A stretch of DNA of 34,058 nt from Candidatus Altarchaeota archaeon. Lineage in GTDB: Archaea > Altiarchaeota > Altiarchaeia > IMC4 > QMZM01. The notes under the pieces were generated by a model that did not search any database, was not told where the DNA came from, and saw only the letters and a program-made list of their open reading frames with translations. Position numbers and translations under genes: made by a program. The stretch is taken from positions 1-34,058 of the forward strand of contig DAOVSE010000002.1 in NCBI GenBank assembly GCA_030633595.1. The letters are read 5' to 3'. This document shows positions 7,987-17,530 of the stretch, in pieces. Numbering within the stretch: position 1 is the stretch's first letter; the number at the start of each line of letters is the position of its first letter.

Positions 7987-8358
7987 ATGGTCGCGCCAAG
8001 ATATAGATCGAGATCTAAGAAAAGAAGGCAGGTGAGAATCCCTGGAGGGAAGACGGTAATCCGTTATAAAAGAAAAAAACCTAGCAGAAACCATTGCGGG
8101 AGGTGTGGAAAGCCCCTCTCAGGAGTGCCGAACTATATCCCTTCAGAGATGGGGAAACTCGGTAAGAGCAAGAAGATTCCAGAGAGACCTTATGCGGGTG
8201 TTCTGTGTAATGAATGTGTTGAAAGACTATTCAGGTATAAGACGAGATTTGAGGTAAGGTTCAAGTATCCGGAATTTAAGGATATGGAACTGAAGAGGGA
8301 CCTGACCATAGAGAGATTTTTACCTGCAACGTGGTGGAATGGTCTGCAGAAGAAGTAA
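7987..8358 (+). CDS. rpl34e: 50S ribosomal protein L34e with C-terminal extension
   Basis: RYRSRSKKRRQVRIPGGKTVIRYKRKKPS...CGRCGKPLSGVP...RPYAGVLCNECV. Confidence 0.93.
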   Translation: MVAPRYRSRSKKRRQVRIPGGKTVIRYKRKKPSRNHCGRCGKPLSGVPNYIPSEMGKLGKSKKIPERPYAGVLCNECVERLFRYKTRFEVRFKYPEFKDMELKRDLTIERFLPATWWNGLQKK

Positions 8359-8598
8359 TTATTTCTTCTTTTTACGTTCGCTTTTATCGACTGGTTCTTT
8401 AACTAGAAGATAGGCAACTGCAGCAATGACTACGATTATTGCCAGAGTGACTGCTGTTTTTCCTTCCAGGTTAAGCTCTATTCCATAATCTTCCAAGAAG
8501 CTCCAGATCGCTGATGTTATGCTAATGAGAAGAAGTCCGCCGAAGAACAGGATACCAAGAAGGATGAGAAAGAGGTTGAGTAGATCTCCTAATTTCAT
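8359..8598 (-). CDS. Small membrane protein (79 aa)
   Basis: Two hydrophobic segments and Lys-rich C-terminus. Confidence 0.5.
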   Translation of the reverse strand: MKLGDLLNLFLILLGILFFGGLLLISITSAIWSFLEDYGIELNLEGKTAVTLAIIVVIAAVAYLLVKEPVDKSERKKKK

Positions 8599-8627
8599 GT
8601 ATATCTATTGGAAGGGGGTATAATAAT

Positions 8628-9722
8628 TCAGCCCTTGGGTCTTAAACCCCGTCTGGTTTCATGCAGGATGGTATCGTATAAATCAATATCTTTTTTTGAG
8701 ATATGATGGATCAGTTGCTTGGCACACCAATCTGCCAGTTTCTTTTTTATTCTTGCATCCAAGTGGGCCAGATACAGCGGCAGGGGATAGCCGTATTGCT
8801 TTGATCCCTTTGAGAGTTGTACGATCAGGGATATGATTTTGTCGAAATCATGCTCCCAATCAGGAACATCTACGCGTAGAGGATTAGAAAGATGTGTTGG
8901 TTGGACATAGACGGTCGGGAATGAAGCGATCAGGGTCGATGTTAATTTATCATCAGATTCAAAGCGAGACTGGGGGGTGAATTCGACAGTGCGATACATC
9001 TCGTTTTTTTTCAATATACGCAAAATGCAGGAATCCGTCATGAACCTTGGGAATTTTATGTCGTACTTGATTGCAAGATAGTTTGCAAAGAGCCTGGATT
9101 TACTGTCTTCGGAAACCCCCAGAACATGGACTGAGTTCTTCTTGCAAAGCTTCAAGAGTCGGACAAATTTTTTCCGGTATATCGGATATTCATCGCATTC
9201 TATGGGTTTTTTCCTTGAGTTGACGTACAATGAGCCGTCCAGAAATAGATACTCTGGAGAGTGATCTTCCACGCATTTTAGAGCAACGTCAAACTCCATT
9301 GCCCCCCGCAGAAGCTCAACCCTCTCTTTCGTATATTCATCATAATCGAGGATGTTCATATCTAAATCCCTGACGAATTTCTCACCGTTTCCTGAATCCT
9401 TGTCTAAAATCAGACCGGATGCCCTGATGAAATAAATTGCCGCCCCCAGAAGCTCTCTTATGCCCTCCCCGCCATCAACGAAACACATCCTGGCTTTTAT
9501 CCCTTTTTTGGGCGATTTCAACGGCAGGATCAAACCCTTGTCGGAGATCTTATCCCGGACTTTATCAATCTGCAGCTTGTAGCTTCTGAGATCATCGGAT
9601 ATCCTGTCCCTGCAATTTTCATAGCGTTCTAACCAGAGTGAGTAGTGACCCATGTTTCCTAATAGATATATTAACCTGCGGCTTTTTATACCTTGAATAT
9701 CTAAATATTTACAATATTTCAT
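8628..9722 (-). CDS. nurA: NurA-domain 5'-3' nuclease
   Basis: 364 aa; MCFVDGGEGIRELLGA and YLFLDGSLYV acidic motifs; VLGVSEDSKSRLFANYL. Confidence 0.75.
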   Translation of the reverse strand: MKYCKYLDIQGIKSRRLIYLLGNMGHYSLWLERYENCRDRISDDLRSYKLQIDKVRDKISDKGLILPLKSPKKGIKARMCFVDGGEGIRELLGAAIYFIRASGLILDKDSGNGEKFVRDLDMNILDYDEYTKERVELLRGAMEFDVALKCVEDHSPEYLFLDGSLYVNSRKKPIECDEYPIYRKKFVRLLKLCKKNSVHVLGVSEDSKSRLFANYLAIKYDIKFPRFMTDSCILRILKKNEMYRTVEFTPQSRFESDDKLTSTLIASFPTVYVQPTHLSNPLRVDVPDWEHDFDKIISLIVQLSKGSKQYGYPLPLYLAHLDARIKKKLADWCAKQLIHHISKKDIDLYDTILHETRRGLRPKG

Positions 9723-9746
9723 ATATTCGAAAAATAGTAAATATCA

Positions 9747-9793
9747 AGAAATTTCCTTCAGAAATTTCTACTGTCCTGTAATTAAAATTACAG
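9747..9793. repeat. Double-hairpin element DH-3
   Basis: AGAAATTTC-cttca-GAAATTTCT (9747-9769) and CTGTAATT-aa-AATTACAG (9776-9793), between divergent nurA and the regulator gene. Confidence 0.6.
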
Positions 9794-9803
9794 TACATCC
9801 AGA

Positions 9804-10328
9804 ATGTCTAAGATAACAGACGATGTTAAGGCCGAAATTACTAACGGTTATATGAGCCTCTGTGAGAGCTTCGGGATCAATCCAACGGTCGGAAGGATTT
9901 ATACCGTTATTTTTTTCTCAGACAAAGCGCTTGGATTGGATGAAATAGCTGCCGAGACAGGTTATAGCGTCTCTACGATCTCTAAGTCTATGAATATCTC
10001 GGAGAATATATTCGATATCAGGAGATTCAGAAACCCCGGGAGCAAGAAGGTGTATTTCGAATGTGAGCATTCTGCAATAGCAGCTATAAGAAAGGCATTT
10101 TTCGAGGTTTTGGGGAAGAATATAGAGGATATGGCAAGGATTATAGATGGGTGCGAGATAAAATTAAGAGAGGATGAGAGCGAGAAATCAAGGGCTTATC
10201 TGAGAAACGTCCAGAAGCTGAAGAAGGATTATGAGGCTATAAACAGATTGCTTGAGCTCATGTCAGGGCCCTATAAATTCGATGAATCCAAGATTGTTAA
10301 AGATCAAGAGAATGGAACCCAAAATTGA
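9804..10328 (+). CDS. GbsR/MarR-family winged-HTH transcriptional regulator
   Basis: 174 aa; SLCESFGINPTVGRIYTVIFFSDKALGLDEIAAETGYSVSTISKSM. Confidence 0.8.
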   Translation: MSKITDDVKAEITNGYMSLCESFGINPTVGRIYTVIFFSDKALGLDEIAAETGYSVSTISKSMNISENIFDIRRFRNPGSKKVYFECEHSAIAAIRKAFFEVLGKNIEDMARIIDGCEIKLREDESEKSRAYLRNVQKLKKDYEAINRLLELMSGPYKFDESKIVKDQENGTQN

Positions 10329-11001
10329 AACTGAACCGATCATAGAACTCAGAGATGTCTGGAAGATCTACAAGATGGGCGACGTGGAGGTTCCGGCATT
10401 GAGAGGACTTACTATGAAGGTGTACCCATATGAGTTTGTAGCCATAATGGGATCCTCAGGATCTGGGAAAAGCACAGCAATGAACATGGTAGGCTGCCTT
10501 GACGTACCTACCCGAGGAGAAATCTACCTAGACGGAGAGGACATCTCCAAGCTCGATGAATCAGACCTCGCCCAGATTCGTGGAAGGAAAATCGGTTTCA
10601 TATTCCAGACATTCAACCTCATGCCCGGCCTAACAGCGATAGAGAACGTGATGCTGCCGATGACCTTCCAGGACATTCCAAGGTATCAGAGAGAGAAAAG
10701 GGCAAAGAAACTGCTGGAGGAGGTTGGTTTGGGAGAGCGGATGTATCATAAGCCAACCGAGCTTTCAGGGGGAGAGCAGCAGAGGGTCGCTATAGCAAGA
10801 TCCCTGGCAAATAATCCCGAGGTTATTTTGGCTGATGAGCCCACTGGAAACCTTGATTCAAAAATGGGGAAAGAGATAATGGAGATGCTATCAAAACTAC
10901 ACAGCGGTAATGGGAAGACCATTGTCATGGTAACACACGATGAGAGCCTTTCAAGGTACGCTGATAGAATAATCCATCTCAGAGATGGTAAAACAATATG
11001 A
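10312..11001 (+). CDS. ABC transporter ATP-binding protein (MacB/LolD-like)
   Basis: Walker [10 protein letters not shown], signature [15 protein letters not shown], Walker [14 protein letters not shown]; start at ATG 10312. Confidence 0.95.
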   Translation: MEPKIETEPIIELRDVWKIYKMGDVEVPALRGLTMKVYPYEFVAIMGSSGSGKSTAMNMVGCLDVPTRGEIYLDGEDISKLDESDLAQIRGRKIGFIFQTFNLMPGLTAIENVMLPMTFQDIPRYQREKRAKKLLEEVGLGERMYHKPTELSGGEQQRVAIARSLANNPEVILADEPTGNLDSKMGKEIMEMLSKLHSGNGKTIVMVTHDESLSRYADRIIHLRDGKTI

Positions 11002-11014
11002 GGAGGTATTTAAA

Positions 11015-12322
11015 ATGAATATGAAAAAAATTTTTGTTATGGGAATTTTGATTTTTTGTTTTTTTGGAACCGTTAACGGAGACATAAGGTCAGAGATAAG
11101 GATTGATTCCATGATGTGGGATCCATCATATATAGAGGCGGGTGACGACGTTACAGTGTATATGAAATTCGTCAACCGTCCTATTGAGAGGACATGGGCC
11201 GTTCAAAACCCGGATAATATAGCGAGGGAAGAGAATCACGAAGTCTTTTATAAGGCAAAGCTTGAGCCGGCGGACGATCTCGCTGAGAAATACGTGATTA
11301 TCAAGAAAGACACAAAGAATGTCGGGCATCTCTTCATTGGAGAGAGCTGGACAACACCATTTGATATAAAAATAAGAGATAATGCGATAGCAACCTCTTA
11401 TAAGATGAAGTTCTCTGTCATGGAGACGGACATAGATGGAACAGATGAGGAAGTTGTAAAGTTCCATGAATTCGATCTCCCGGTCAGGGGGATGGTCAAG
11501 TTCGATGTTGACTCAGACAATACCGTGAGGTTAGGTAGTATAAGTGATGTAACAGTCAATGTCAAAAACGAGGGAGGGGGTAATGCGAAACATGTGATGG
11601 TTAAACTGGATCTTACAAGCCCCTTCACACCGGTAAGAACCTCTGAGTTGTATGTCGGGGATTTCATGGCTGGAGAAGATAAGGATATAACCTTCAAGGT
11701 TTCAGTGGACAGTGAAACAGAAGCTATGGTATACAAGATTCCGTTGACGATAAAGTATATCAATGCGAATGGATCAGAAAAACAGGTAAGTAAGGATATC
11801 GGAGTGAGGATAGATGCAACCCCCGATCTGACAATAGGCTTAGAAAGCGCGGATACCTTTACACAGGGAAGCAAAGGGGAGGTATCGATAGAAGTGGTAA
11901 ACGAGGGCTTCGTTGATGCAAAATTTGTAAAATTGACTCTTGAACCAACCGATGACTACACGGTGACCTCTATAAATGAATTTTACATCGGAAATCTTGA
12001 TTCAGACGATATCGAAACAGATGAGTTCACCATAGAGGTAAGTGATTCAGTGGACAAAGAAACAATACCCCTGAAGGTTAAATTGCAGTACAAAGGGGAT
12101 GGAAGTGACGCAAAGTATACACACGAGGGCACAGTCAACCTTAAGGTTCTTTCAAAAGAAGAGTATGCTGCGAAGTTTCAGGCAGACGGAGCCTCTTCGA
12201 TGATCTTCGGGCTATTGATGGCGGTACCAGTGCTCTTCATCGTAATATTGGTTGTGTGGTTCATCATTAAACTCCTTGGATTAGTTACCGGCTTCCTGAA
12301 CAGGAAACTCTTCTCCAAGTAA
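11015..12322 (+). CDS. Secreted COG1361/CARDB-like ectodomain protein with C-terminal TM
   Basis: Signal-like N-terminus, repeated DLTIGLESADTFTQGSKGEVSIEVVNEGFVDAKFVKLTLEP modules, C-terminal TM; SD AGGAGG upstream of ATG 11015. Confidence 0.75.
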   Translation: MNMKKIFVMGILIFCFFGTVNGDIRSEIRIDSMMWDPSYIEAGDDVTVYMKFVNRPIERTWAVQNPDNIAREENHEVFYKAKLEPADDLAEKYVIIKKDTKNVGHLFIGESWTTPFDIKIRDNAIATSYKMKFSVMETDIDGTDEEVVKFHEFDLPVRGMVKFDVDSDNTVRLGSISDVTVNVKNEGGGNAKHVMVKLDLTSPFTPVRTSELYVGDFMAGEDKDITFKVSVDSETEAMVYKIPLTIKYINANGSEKQVSKDIGVRIDATPDLTIGLESADTFTQGSKGEVSIEVVNEGFVDAKFVKLTLEPTDDYTVTSINEFYIGNLDSDDIETDEFTIEVSDSVDKETIPLKVKLQYKGDGSDAKYTHEGTVNLKVLSKEEYAAKFQADGASSMIFGLLMAVPVLFIVILVVWFIIKLLGLVTGFLNRKLFSK

Positions 12323-12358
12323 TTTCCTGTTGTCTTTAATTTTTTAACTGAGAGGAGA

Positions 12359-13576
12359 ATGATTGCGGATTATCTTAAGCTAGCAATAGATGGGATCATG
12401 CATAGAAAGCTCAGAAGCTGGCTGACCATGGTGGGAATATTTATAGGTATTATTGCCGTCGTTGCACTTATTTCTCTTGGTCAGGGATTACAGAAGGTCA
12501 TTGATGAACAGTTCGAGATGGTTGGCGGTGATAGAATCATTGTAACTCCCGGAGGGGGAACATTTGGAGCTATTGGAGGAAGCTTTGTCTCGGCCAAACT
12601 ACACAAAAGCGACCTCGACGTTATAGAGAAGGTGAGGGGTGTTGATTCCGCAGTAGGTGTTATAATTGCAACCGGAAACGTAAAGGCAGATGACAAACGG
12701 ATAGTTGTTTCCATCTTTGGAGCACCAACCGATCCGAAATATCAAAAGCTGTTAAGACAGATTGATTTCTTTGCTGTGGATGAGGGCAGGTACCTTAAGG
12801 AGGGGGACAAATACAAGGCACAGGTGGGGGTTAGAACACGTGACTTCTTTGATACCGATATTGGCGTAGGGGATAAAATAAAGTTAGAGGGGATAATGTT
12901 CGATGTTGTAGGAAAAAACAAGAAGACAGGAAATCCTTTTCATGATAGTAAGATAACAATACCAATTGAGACGGCACAGGAGTTGTTCAACAAAAGCGAT
13001 GAATATTCATCAATCATGATCAAGGTTGAAAAGGGCTCTGATATAGATGAGGTTGCTGAAAACATTAAAGAGAAGCTACGGAGGCATAGAGGTGTGAAAG
13101 AGGATGAGGAGGATTTTACTGTTGAAACCGCTGAAAATGTTGTAGGGGTATTTAAAGACGTCTTTAGTCTGGTGACTGGCTTTCTGGCAGGTATTGCCGC
13201 AATTTCGCTTTTTGTGGGTGGAATCGGGATTATGACCACAATGTATACCTCGATTCTTGAGAGAACACATCAGATAGGCATAATGAAAGCGGTGGGGGCG
13301 AGAAATTCAGACATACAGCTTATGTTCCTTATAGAGTCAGGAATGCTCGGTCTTGTTGGAGGGATAATAGGTGTAATTCTTGGTTTACTTCTGAGCAAAT
13401 TCGCGGAATATCTTGTTGTGAATTACGGTGGCATAGATATCTTCAGAGTGTATGCCTCCCCCGAACTTATCATAGGCGCTTTGTTATTTTCATTCCTTGT
13501 TGGTTGTTTTTCAGGTTATCTGCCGGCCAGGAGGGCATCGAAAATGCATCCCGTGGAGGCTTTAAGACATGGATGA
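12359..13576 (+). CDS. ABC transporter permease, MacB/FtsX family (1)
   Basis: 405 aa; MacB core N-terminus and FtsX C-terminus GIMKAVGARNSDIQLMFLIESGMLG...YLPARRASKMHPVEALRHG. Confidence 0.93.
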   Translation: MIADYLKLAIDGIMHRKLRSWLTMVGIFIGIIAVVALISLGQGLQKVIDEQFEMVGGDRIIVTPGGGTFGAIGGSFVSAKLHKSDLDVIEKVRGVDSAVGVIIATGNVKADDKRIVVSIFGAPTDPKYQKLLRQIDFFAVDEGRYLKEGDKYKAQVGVRTRDFFDTDIGVGDKIKLEGIMFDVVGKNKKTGNPFHDSKITIPIETAQELFNKSDEYSSIMIKVEKGSDIDEVAENIKEKLRRHRGVKEDEEDFTVETAENVVGVFKDVFSLVTGFLAGIAAISLFVGGIGIMTTMYTSILERTHQIGIMKAVGARNSDIQLMFLIESGMLGLVGGIIGVILGLLLSKFAEYLVVNYGGIDIFRVYASPELIIGALLFSFLVGCFSGYLPARRASKMHPVEALRHG

Positions 13577-13645
13577 ACCCTTTACTTTACAAAGTCAATA
13601 GATTAAAATGAATAAGTGGGAGGTAATAAAGGAGTAATCAATTCA

Positions 13646-13701
13646 GACCTATCTTCGCTAACGCTCGATAGGTCCTTTGATGAAACTTTAATAAAGTTTC
13701 A
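13646..13701. repeat. Double-hairpin element DH-4
   Basis: GACCTATC-ttcgctaacgctc-GATAGGTC (13646-13674) and TGAAACTTT-aat-AAAGTTTCA (13681-13701), directly abutting the ATG of the next gene. Confidence 0.65.
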
Positions 13702-14913
13702 ATGATTGAGGATTTTTTCACACTCTCGATTAGGAGTATAAGAGGCAGGGGAATCAGGAGCTGGCTGACTATGCTGGGGATCTTTGTGGGGATAGCGGCT
13801 ATTGTATCATTAATTTCCTTAGGAGAGGGCCTGGAGGATGCCCTAACTGAACAGTTTGAGTTGTTGGGTAAGGATATAGTCTATGTGATCCCGGGAGGGA
13901 TGGTTGAAATGCTTTCCGGTGGAACGGCATCACTAAACGACCACGATCTTGATGTGATAATGGATGTTCGTGGCGTTGATCAAGCAGGTGGTATGATGGC
14001 CAAGTACGCTAAGGTAAAATTCAAGGATGAAGTGATATATGCCTTTGTTGCAGGCCTAGACCCAGGGACTCAGGAGATCATGCTGGAAAGTAGTGGAATG
14101 AAAGTCCTGAGGGGACAGAAGAAATTCAGGGAAAACGACAGGTACAAAGCTCTCATAGGCTACGAGTACTGGGCAGGTAACGTCTTCGACAGGCCAGTGG
14201 GGGTAGGTGATAGATTCACCTTAAACGACAAAAAATTCGAGGTAGTTGGTGAGGTGAGCAGGGTAGGTAACCCAGAGGATGACAAAAATATATATATTCC
14301 AGCGAAGACGGCACAGGAGCTCTTCGACATCAAGGACGAATACTTGACTGCTATTGTGAAAGTTAAAGCAAACTATGAAACAGACGATGTCGCAGAAGAC
14401 ATAGAGGAAGCACTAAGAAAGGATAGGGGCCTTAAAAAAGGGGAGGAGGACTTCCAGGTTCAGAGCTTGGAGCAGATGATGGATACCACCTCTATTGTTT
14501 TAGATGCTGTGCAGTGGGTTGTTGTTGCAATAGCGTTAATCTCGCTCTTTGTGGGAGGCGTAGGGATAATGAATACCATGTATACTTCAGTTCTTGAAAG
14601 AACTCAGGAGATTGGTGTCATGAAGGCTGTGGGGGCGAGAAATTCTGACATATTGCTTCTGTTTCTCATAGAGTCAGGCACCATTGGGATGGTTGGAGGT
14701 GCTGTAGGTTGTTTGATTGGGGCATCTATAAGTAAAGGTTTTGAGTATATTGCTGTAACGCAATTTGACATAGTCTTGATTAAGGCAAGCATCACCCCGG
14801 AGCTTATTCTTGGGGCTTTAGCATTCTCTTTTCTGGTAGGTAGCATCTCGGGCGTTCTTCCTGCAAGGCAGGCCGCTAAATTAAAGCCTGTGGATGCATT
14901 GAGGTATGAGTGA
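13702..14913 (+). CDS. ABC transporter permease, MacB/FtsX family (2)
   Basis: 403 aa; similar to permease 1; C-terminus VLPARQAAKLKPVDALRYE. Confidence 0.93.
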   Translation: MIEDFFTLSIRSIRGRGIRSWLTMLGIFVGIAAIVSLISLGEGLEDALTEQFELLGKDIVYVIPGGMVEMLSGGTASLNDHDLDVIMDVRGVDQAGGMMAKYAKVKFKDEVIYAFVAGLDPGTQEIMLESSGMKVLRGQKKFRENDRYKALIGYEYWAGNVFDRPVGVGDRFTLNDKKFEVVGEVSRVGNPEDDKNIYIPAKTAQELFDIKDEYLTAIVKVKANYETDDVAEDIEEALRKDRGLKKGEEDFQVQSLEQMMDTTSIVLDAVQWVVVAIALISLFVGGVGIMNTMYTSVLERTQEIGVMKAVGARNSDILLLFLIESGTIGMVGGAVGCLIGASISKGFEYIAVTQFDIVLIKASITPELILGALAFSFLVGSISGVLPARQAAKLKPVDALRYE

Positions 14914-14975
14914 ATTAGATCAGGATTGAGGGAGGGGTCAGGATATACCTAAAACTGGGGGGGAGCCCCCCCCGC

Positions 14976-15000
14976 GGTTTGGATGCGCTGAGATATGAAT
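14976..15000 (+). pseudogene. MacB permease 3'-tail remnant A
   Basis: GGATGCGCTGAGATATGAAT, 19/20 identical to 16321-16340; matches end of the permease gene (DALRYE). Confidence 0.55.
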
Positions 15001-15062
15001 GGAATTCCATCGTATGAATTAGTAGAGGGTGATATTAATCTGTTTATTTTGAATAGATAAAC

Positions 15063-16202
15063 ATGAAGGATATAATCATAGTCTCCGTGTTTATAGTACT
15101 TAGCGGTGTGGTTGCGATGGAGATAGGTATTATCACCGCTATCGCAGAGTTAATGGCGGGTATACTCGTCCAGCTAATGCTCGAGCAGGGTATGGTATCA
15201 TTTCAAACCCCCGAGATGATAGGGGTCCTCGCCAACATAGGACTATTGACGTTAATGTATATTGCCGGCCTGGAAATAGACTTTGATTTGCTGCGAACAA
15301 AATTTAAGAAGAGTATTATTATGGGGACGTCGTCCTTTATTTTCCCTTTCACAGCAATATTAATCCTGGCAACCTATGTTGTTCCACTATTCCTTCCCAT
15401 AAATAGCAACCAGGCACTTTTATCTGCAATCATAATATCATCGACCTCTGTTGCAATAATATATCCCATATTAAAGAAGAGGAGTGGGGGAGAGTTGGGT
15501 GAGGAAGAGCAGTTGATGCTTGGAGCGGCTATGATAGGGGAATTATTTACCATATCCATCTGGACTGTTTTCTTCTCGACACTGTCATGGGTGCTTATCG
15601 CATTCATTATCTTCCTGCTTATCTTCACTTTCCTGTTCCCTTATCTCGGCAGAAAGATATTCTCTCGATTCAAGGGGAATGTATCAGAGTTTGAATTTAA
15701 ATTAATTCTATTGCTGATACTTGTGATTGCAGTGTTCTCTGAAAAAGCAGGGATAGAGGCAGCAGTTATAGCCTTCTTGGTGGGGGTTGTCACCTCAGAA
15801 CTTGTAATTGAACACGAGAAGCTGTATGACAAACTGAATGGTATAGTATTTGGATTCTTTGCCCCGATATTCTTTTTCAATGTAGGTTTGAACATCGAAA
15901 TTACGTATCTAATTCATGACCTTTGGGCGCTTCTGCTCTTAGTTTTGTTGGTTTTAGTAGGATTTGCTGCCACATATTCAGGTGTTTATCTCGCTGGAAG
16001 ATTTATTGTACCAGACATTTCAGGATATACTGCAAAATTATTTAACTCAAACCTAACCATCGGAGTGGTTATCTCCATCTTCGGATATGAATCAGGCATC
16101 CTTACTCAGGGAATTTTTTGTGTTTTAGTGGGAGCGGTTTTATTAATGACCCTGATCTCATCCTTCATGGTCAGGCAGAGGGTTGTGGATATTGAAGGGT
16201 GA
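15063..16202 (+). CDS. Cation:proton antiporter, CPA2/KefB-like
   Basis: 379 aa polytopic; LANIGLLTLMYIAGLEIDFDLL and FFAPIFFFNVGLNIE motifs. Confidence 0.88.
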   Translation: MKDIIIVSVFIVLSGVVAMEIGIITAIAELMAGILVQLMLEQGMVSFQTPEMIGVLANIGLLTLMYIAGLEIDFDLLRTKFKKSIIMGTSSFIFPFTAILILATYVVPLFLPINSNQALLSAIIISSTSVAIIYPILKKRSGGELGEEEQLMLGAAMIGELFTISIWTVFFSTLSWVLIAFIIFLLIFTFLFPYLGRKIFSRFKGNVSEFEFKLILLLILVIAVFSEKAGIEAAVIAFLVGVVTSELVIEHEKLYDKLNGIVFGFFAPIFFFNVGLNIEITYLIHDLWALLLLVLLVLVGFAATYSGVYLAGRFIVPDISGYTAKLFNSNLTIGVVISIFGYESGILTQGIFCVLVGAVLLMTLISSFMVRQRVVDIEG

Positions 16203-16271
16203 TAATATTTAAGGAAAAAGTCAAGTGATAGCAAGATAATAGATTGAGATAACAGATTTACTTTATATGGT

Positions 16272-16342
16272 GCATCTCCAGTGTACTCCTCACAAGGCAG
16301 GCCACTCAAGTGAAACCGGTGGATGCGCTGAGGTATGAATAA
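16272..16342 (+). pseudogene. MacB permease 3'-tail remnant B
   Basis: 71 nt ungapped, ~53/71 identical to the last 71 nt of the 13702-14913 gene; reads ...SSVLLTRQATQVKPVDALRYE*. Confidence 0.75.
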
Positions 16343-16391
16343 AATCTGGCACATTTTTTACTACAAGACCATATTATATACCTGATAAACG

Positions 16392-17348
16392 ATGCCGTTT
16401 TCGATCATAATCCTCTTACAGTTTCTGGGTGCATGCATAATCTTGGTAATCAGCGCGGAGCTCTTAGCGAAGGCTCTTCTGAGGATAGCACAATACTACA
16501 GGTTAAGTGAATTTGTTATCGGATTTATGGTTATAGCATTTGCAACCACCATACCAGAGTTATTCATCGGTATTACCTCCGCATTGAATCAGAATTCTGC
16601 CCTTGCATTGGGTAATGTCATCGGTGCAAACATAATAGATCTAACACTGGTTATTGGAATCGTTACGATCCTGAGAGGCGGTATCAAGATAGAGACCAAG
16701 GCGGTAAGGACAGATACCTTATATATGTTTTTCATCGTTATGCTGCCATTAATCCTGATGTTAGACCAGAAGATATGTAGGTTAGATGGCTGTATTCTGT
16801 TGATAGCATTTCTCCTGTATGTTCTAAGGTTAATTACGCAGGAAAAGAGATTTAAAGAAAAGATGGAGAGAGTACCCAAAAAAGAATTCATTCTGGATAT
16901 AATGATCTCATGTATTAGCATCGTATTCCTTTTCTTTAGCTCCGGTTTAGTCGTAGAATATGCCTCTGAACTGGCGATGGAGCTTGTGGTGCCTCCAATT
17001 TTAATCGGATTGTTTTTTATATCATTCGGAACTACTCTGCCGGAATTGATGTTCGAGGCCAAATCCATTTTAACGAGACATAGATATATGGCGCTGGGCG
17101 ATCTGATAGGTAACGTCGTTGCCAAATCCACATTGGTTCTGGGCATAACTGCAATAATCTATCCGATAGAGGCGAATTTCATATTATTCCTGACGAGTTC
17201 CTTCTTTATGTTAATTGTTGCATTTTTATTCACGACATTTATAGATGTTGAAAAACACATACTGGTACAGGAGGGCATAGCATTAATAATCCTGTATATC
17301 CTCTTTATAATTGTCGAATTCAATATAAGATTACTCGGGATTTCATAG
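16392..17348 (+). CDS. Na+/Ca2+ exchanger family (CaCA) membrane protein
   Basis: 318 aa; two repeats: GFMVIAFATTIPELFIG...NVIGANIID and GLFFISFGTTLPELMFE...DLIGNVVAKS. Confidence 0.9.
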   Translation: MPFSIIILLQFLGACIILVISAELLAKALLRIAQYYRLSEFVIGFMVIAFATTIPELFIGITSALNQNSALALGNVIGANIIDLTLVIGIVTILRGGIKIETKAVRTDTLYMFFIVMLPLILMLDQKICRLDGCILLIAFLLYVLRLITQEKRFKEKMERVPKKEFILDIMISCISIVFLFFSSGLVVEYASELAMELVVPPILIGLFFISFGTTLPELMFEAKSILTRHRYMALGDLIGNVVAKSTLVLGITAIIYPIEANFILFLTSSFFMLIVAFLFTTFIDVEKHILVQEGIALIILYILFIIVEFNIRLLGIS

Positions 17349-17359
17349 GATGTAAGGGG

Positions 17360-17530
17360 ATGATGAAGATCAAAAATTGCTACGGATGCGGTGGCTGTGT
17401 AGCTGTATGCCCTACAGGAGCGATAACTCTTGAGAGTGAAGTAGAGATAATAACCGAGAAATGCATTAAATGCGGAAAGTGTGAACTTGTCTGTCCTGCT
17501 GGTTTAATCACGATAGAAAATGAAAGATGA
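17360..17530 (+). CDS. 2[4Fe-4S] ferredoxin (56 aa)
   Basis: MMKIKNCYGCGGCVAVCPTGAITLESEVEIITEKCIKCGKCELVCPAGLITIENER; two CxxCxxCxxxCP motifs; overlaps the start of the reductase. Confidence 0.93.
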   Translation: MMKIKNCYGCGGCVAVCPTGAITLESEVEIITEKCIKCGKCELVCPAGLITIENER

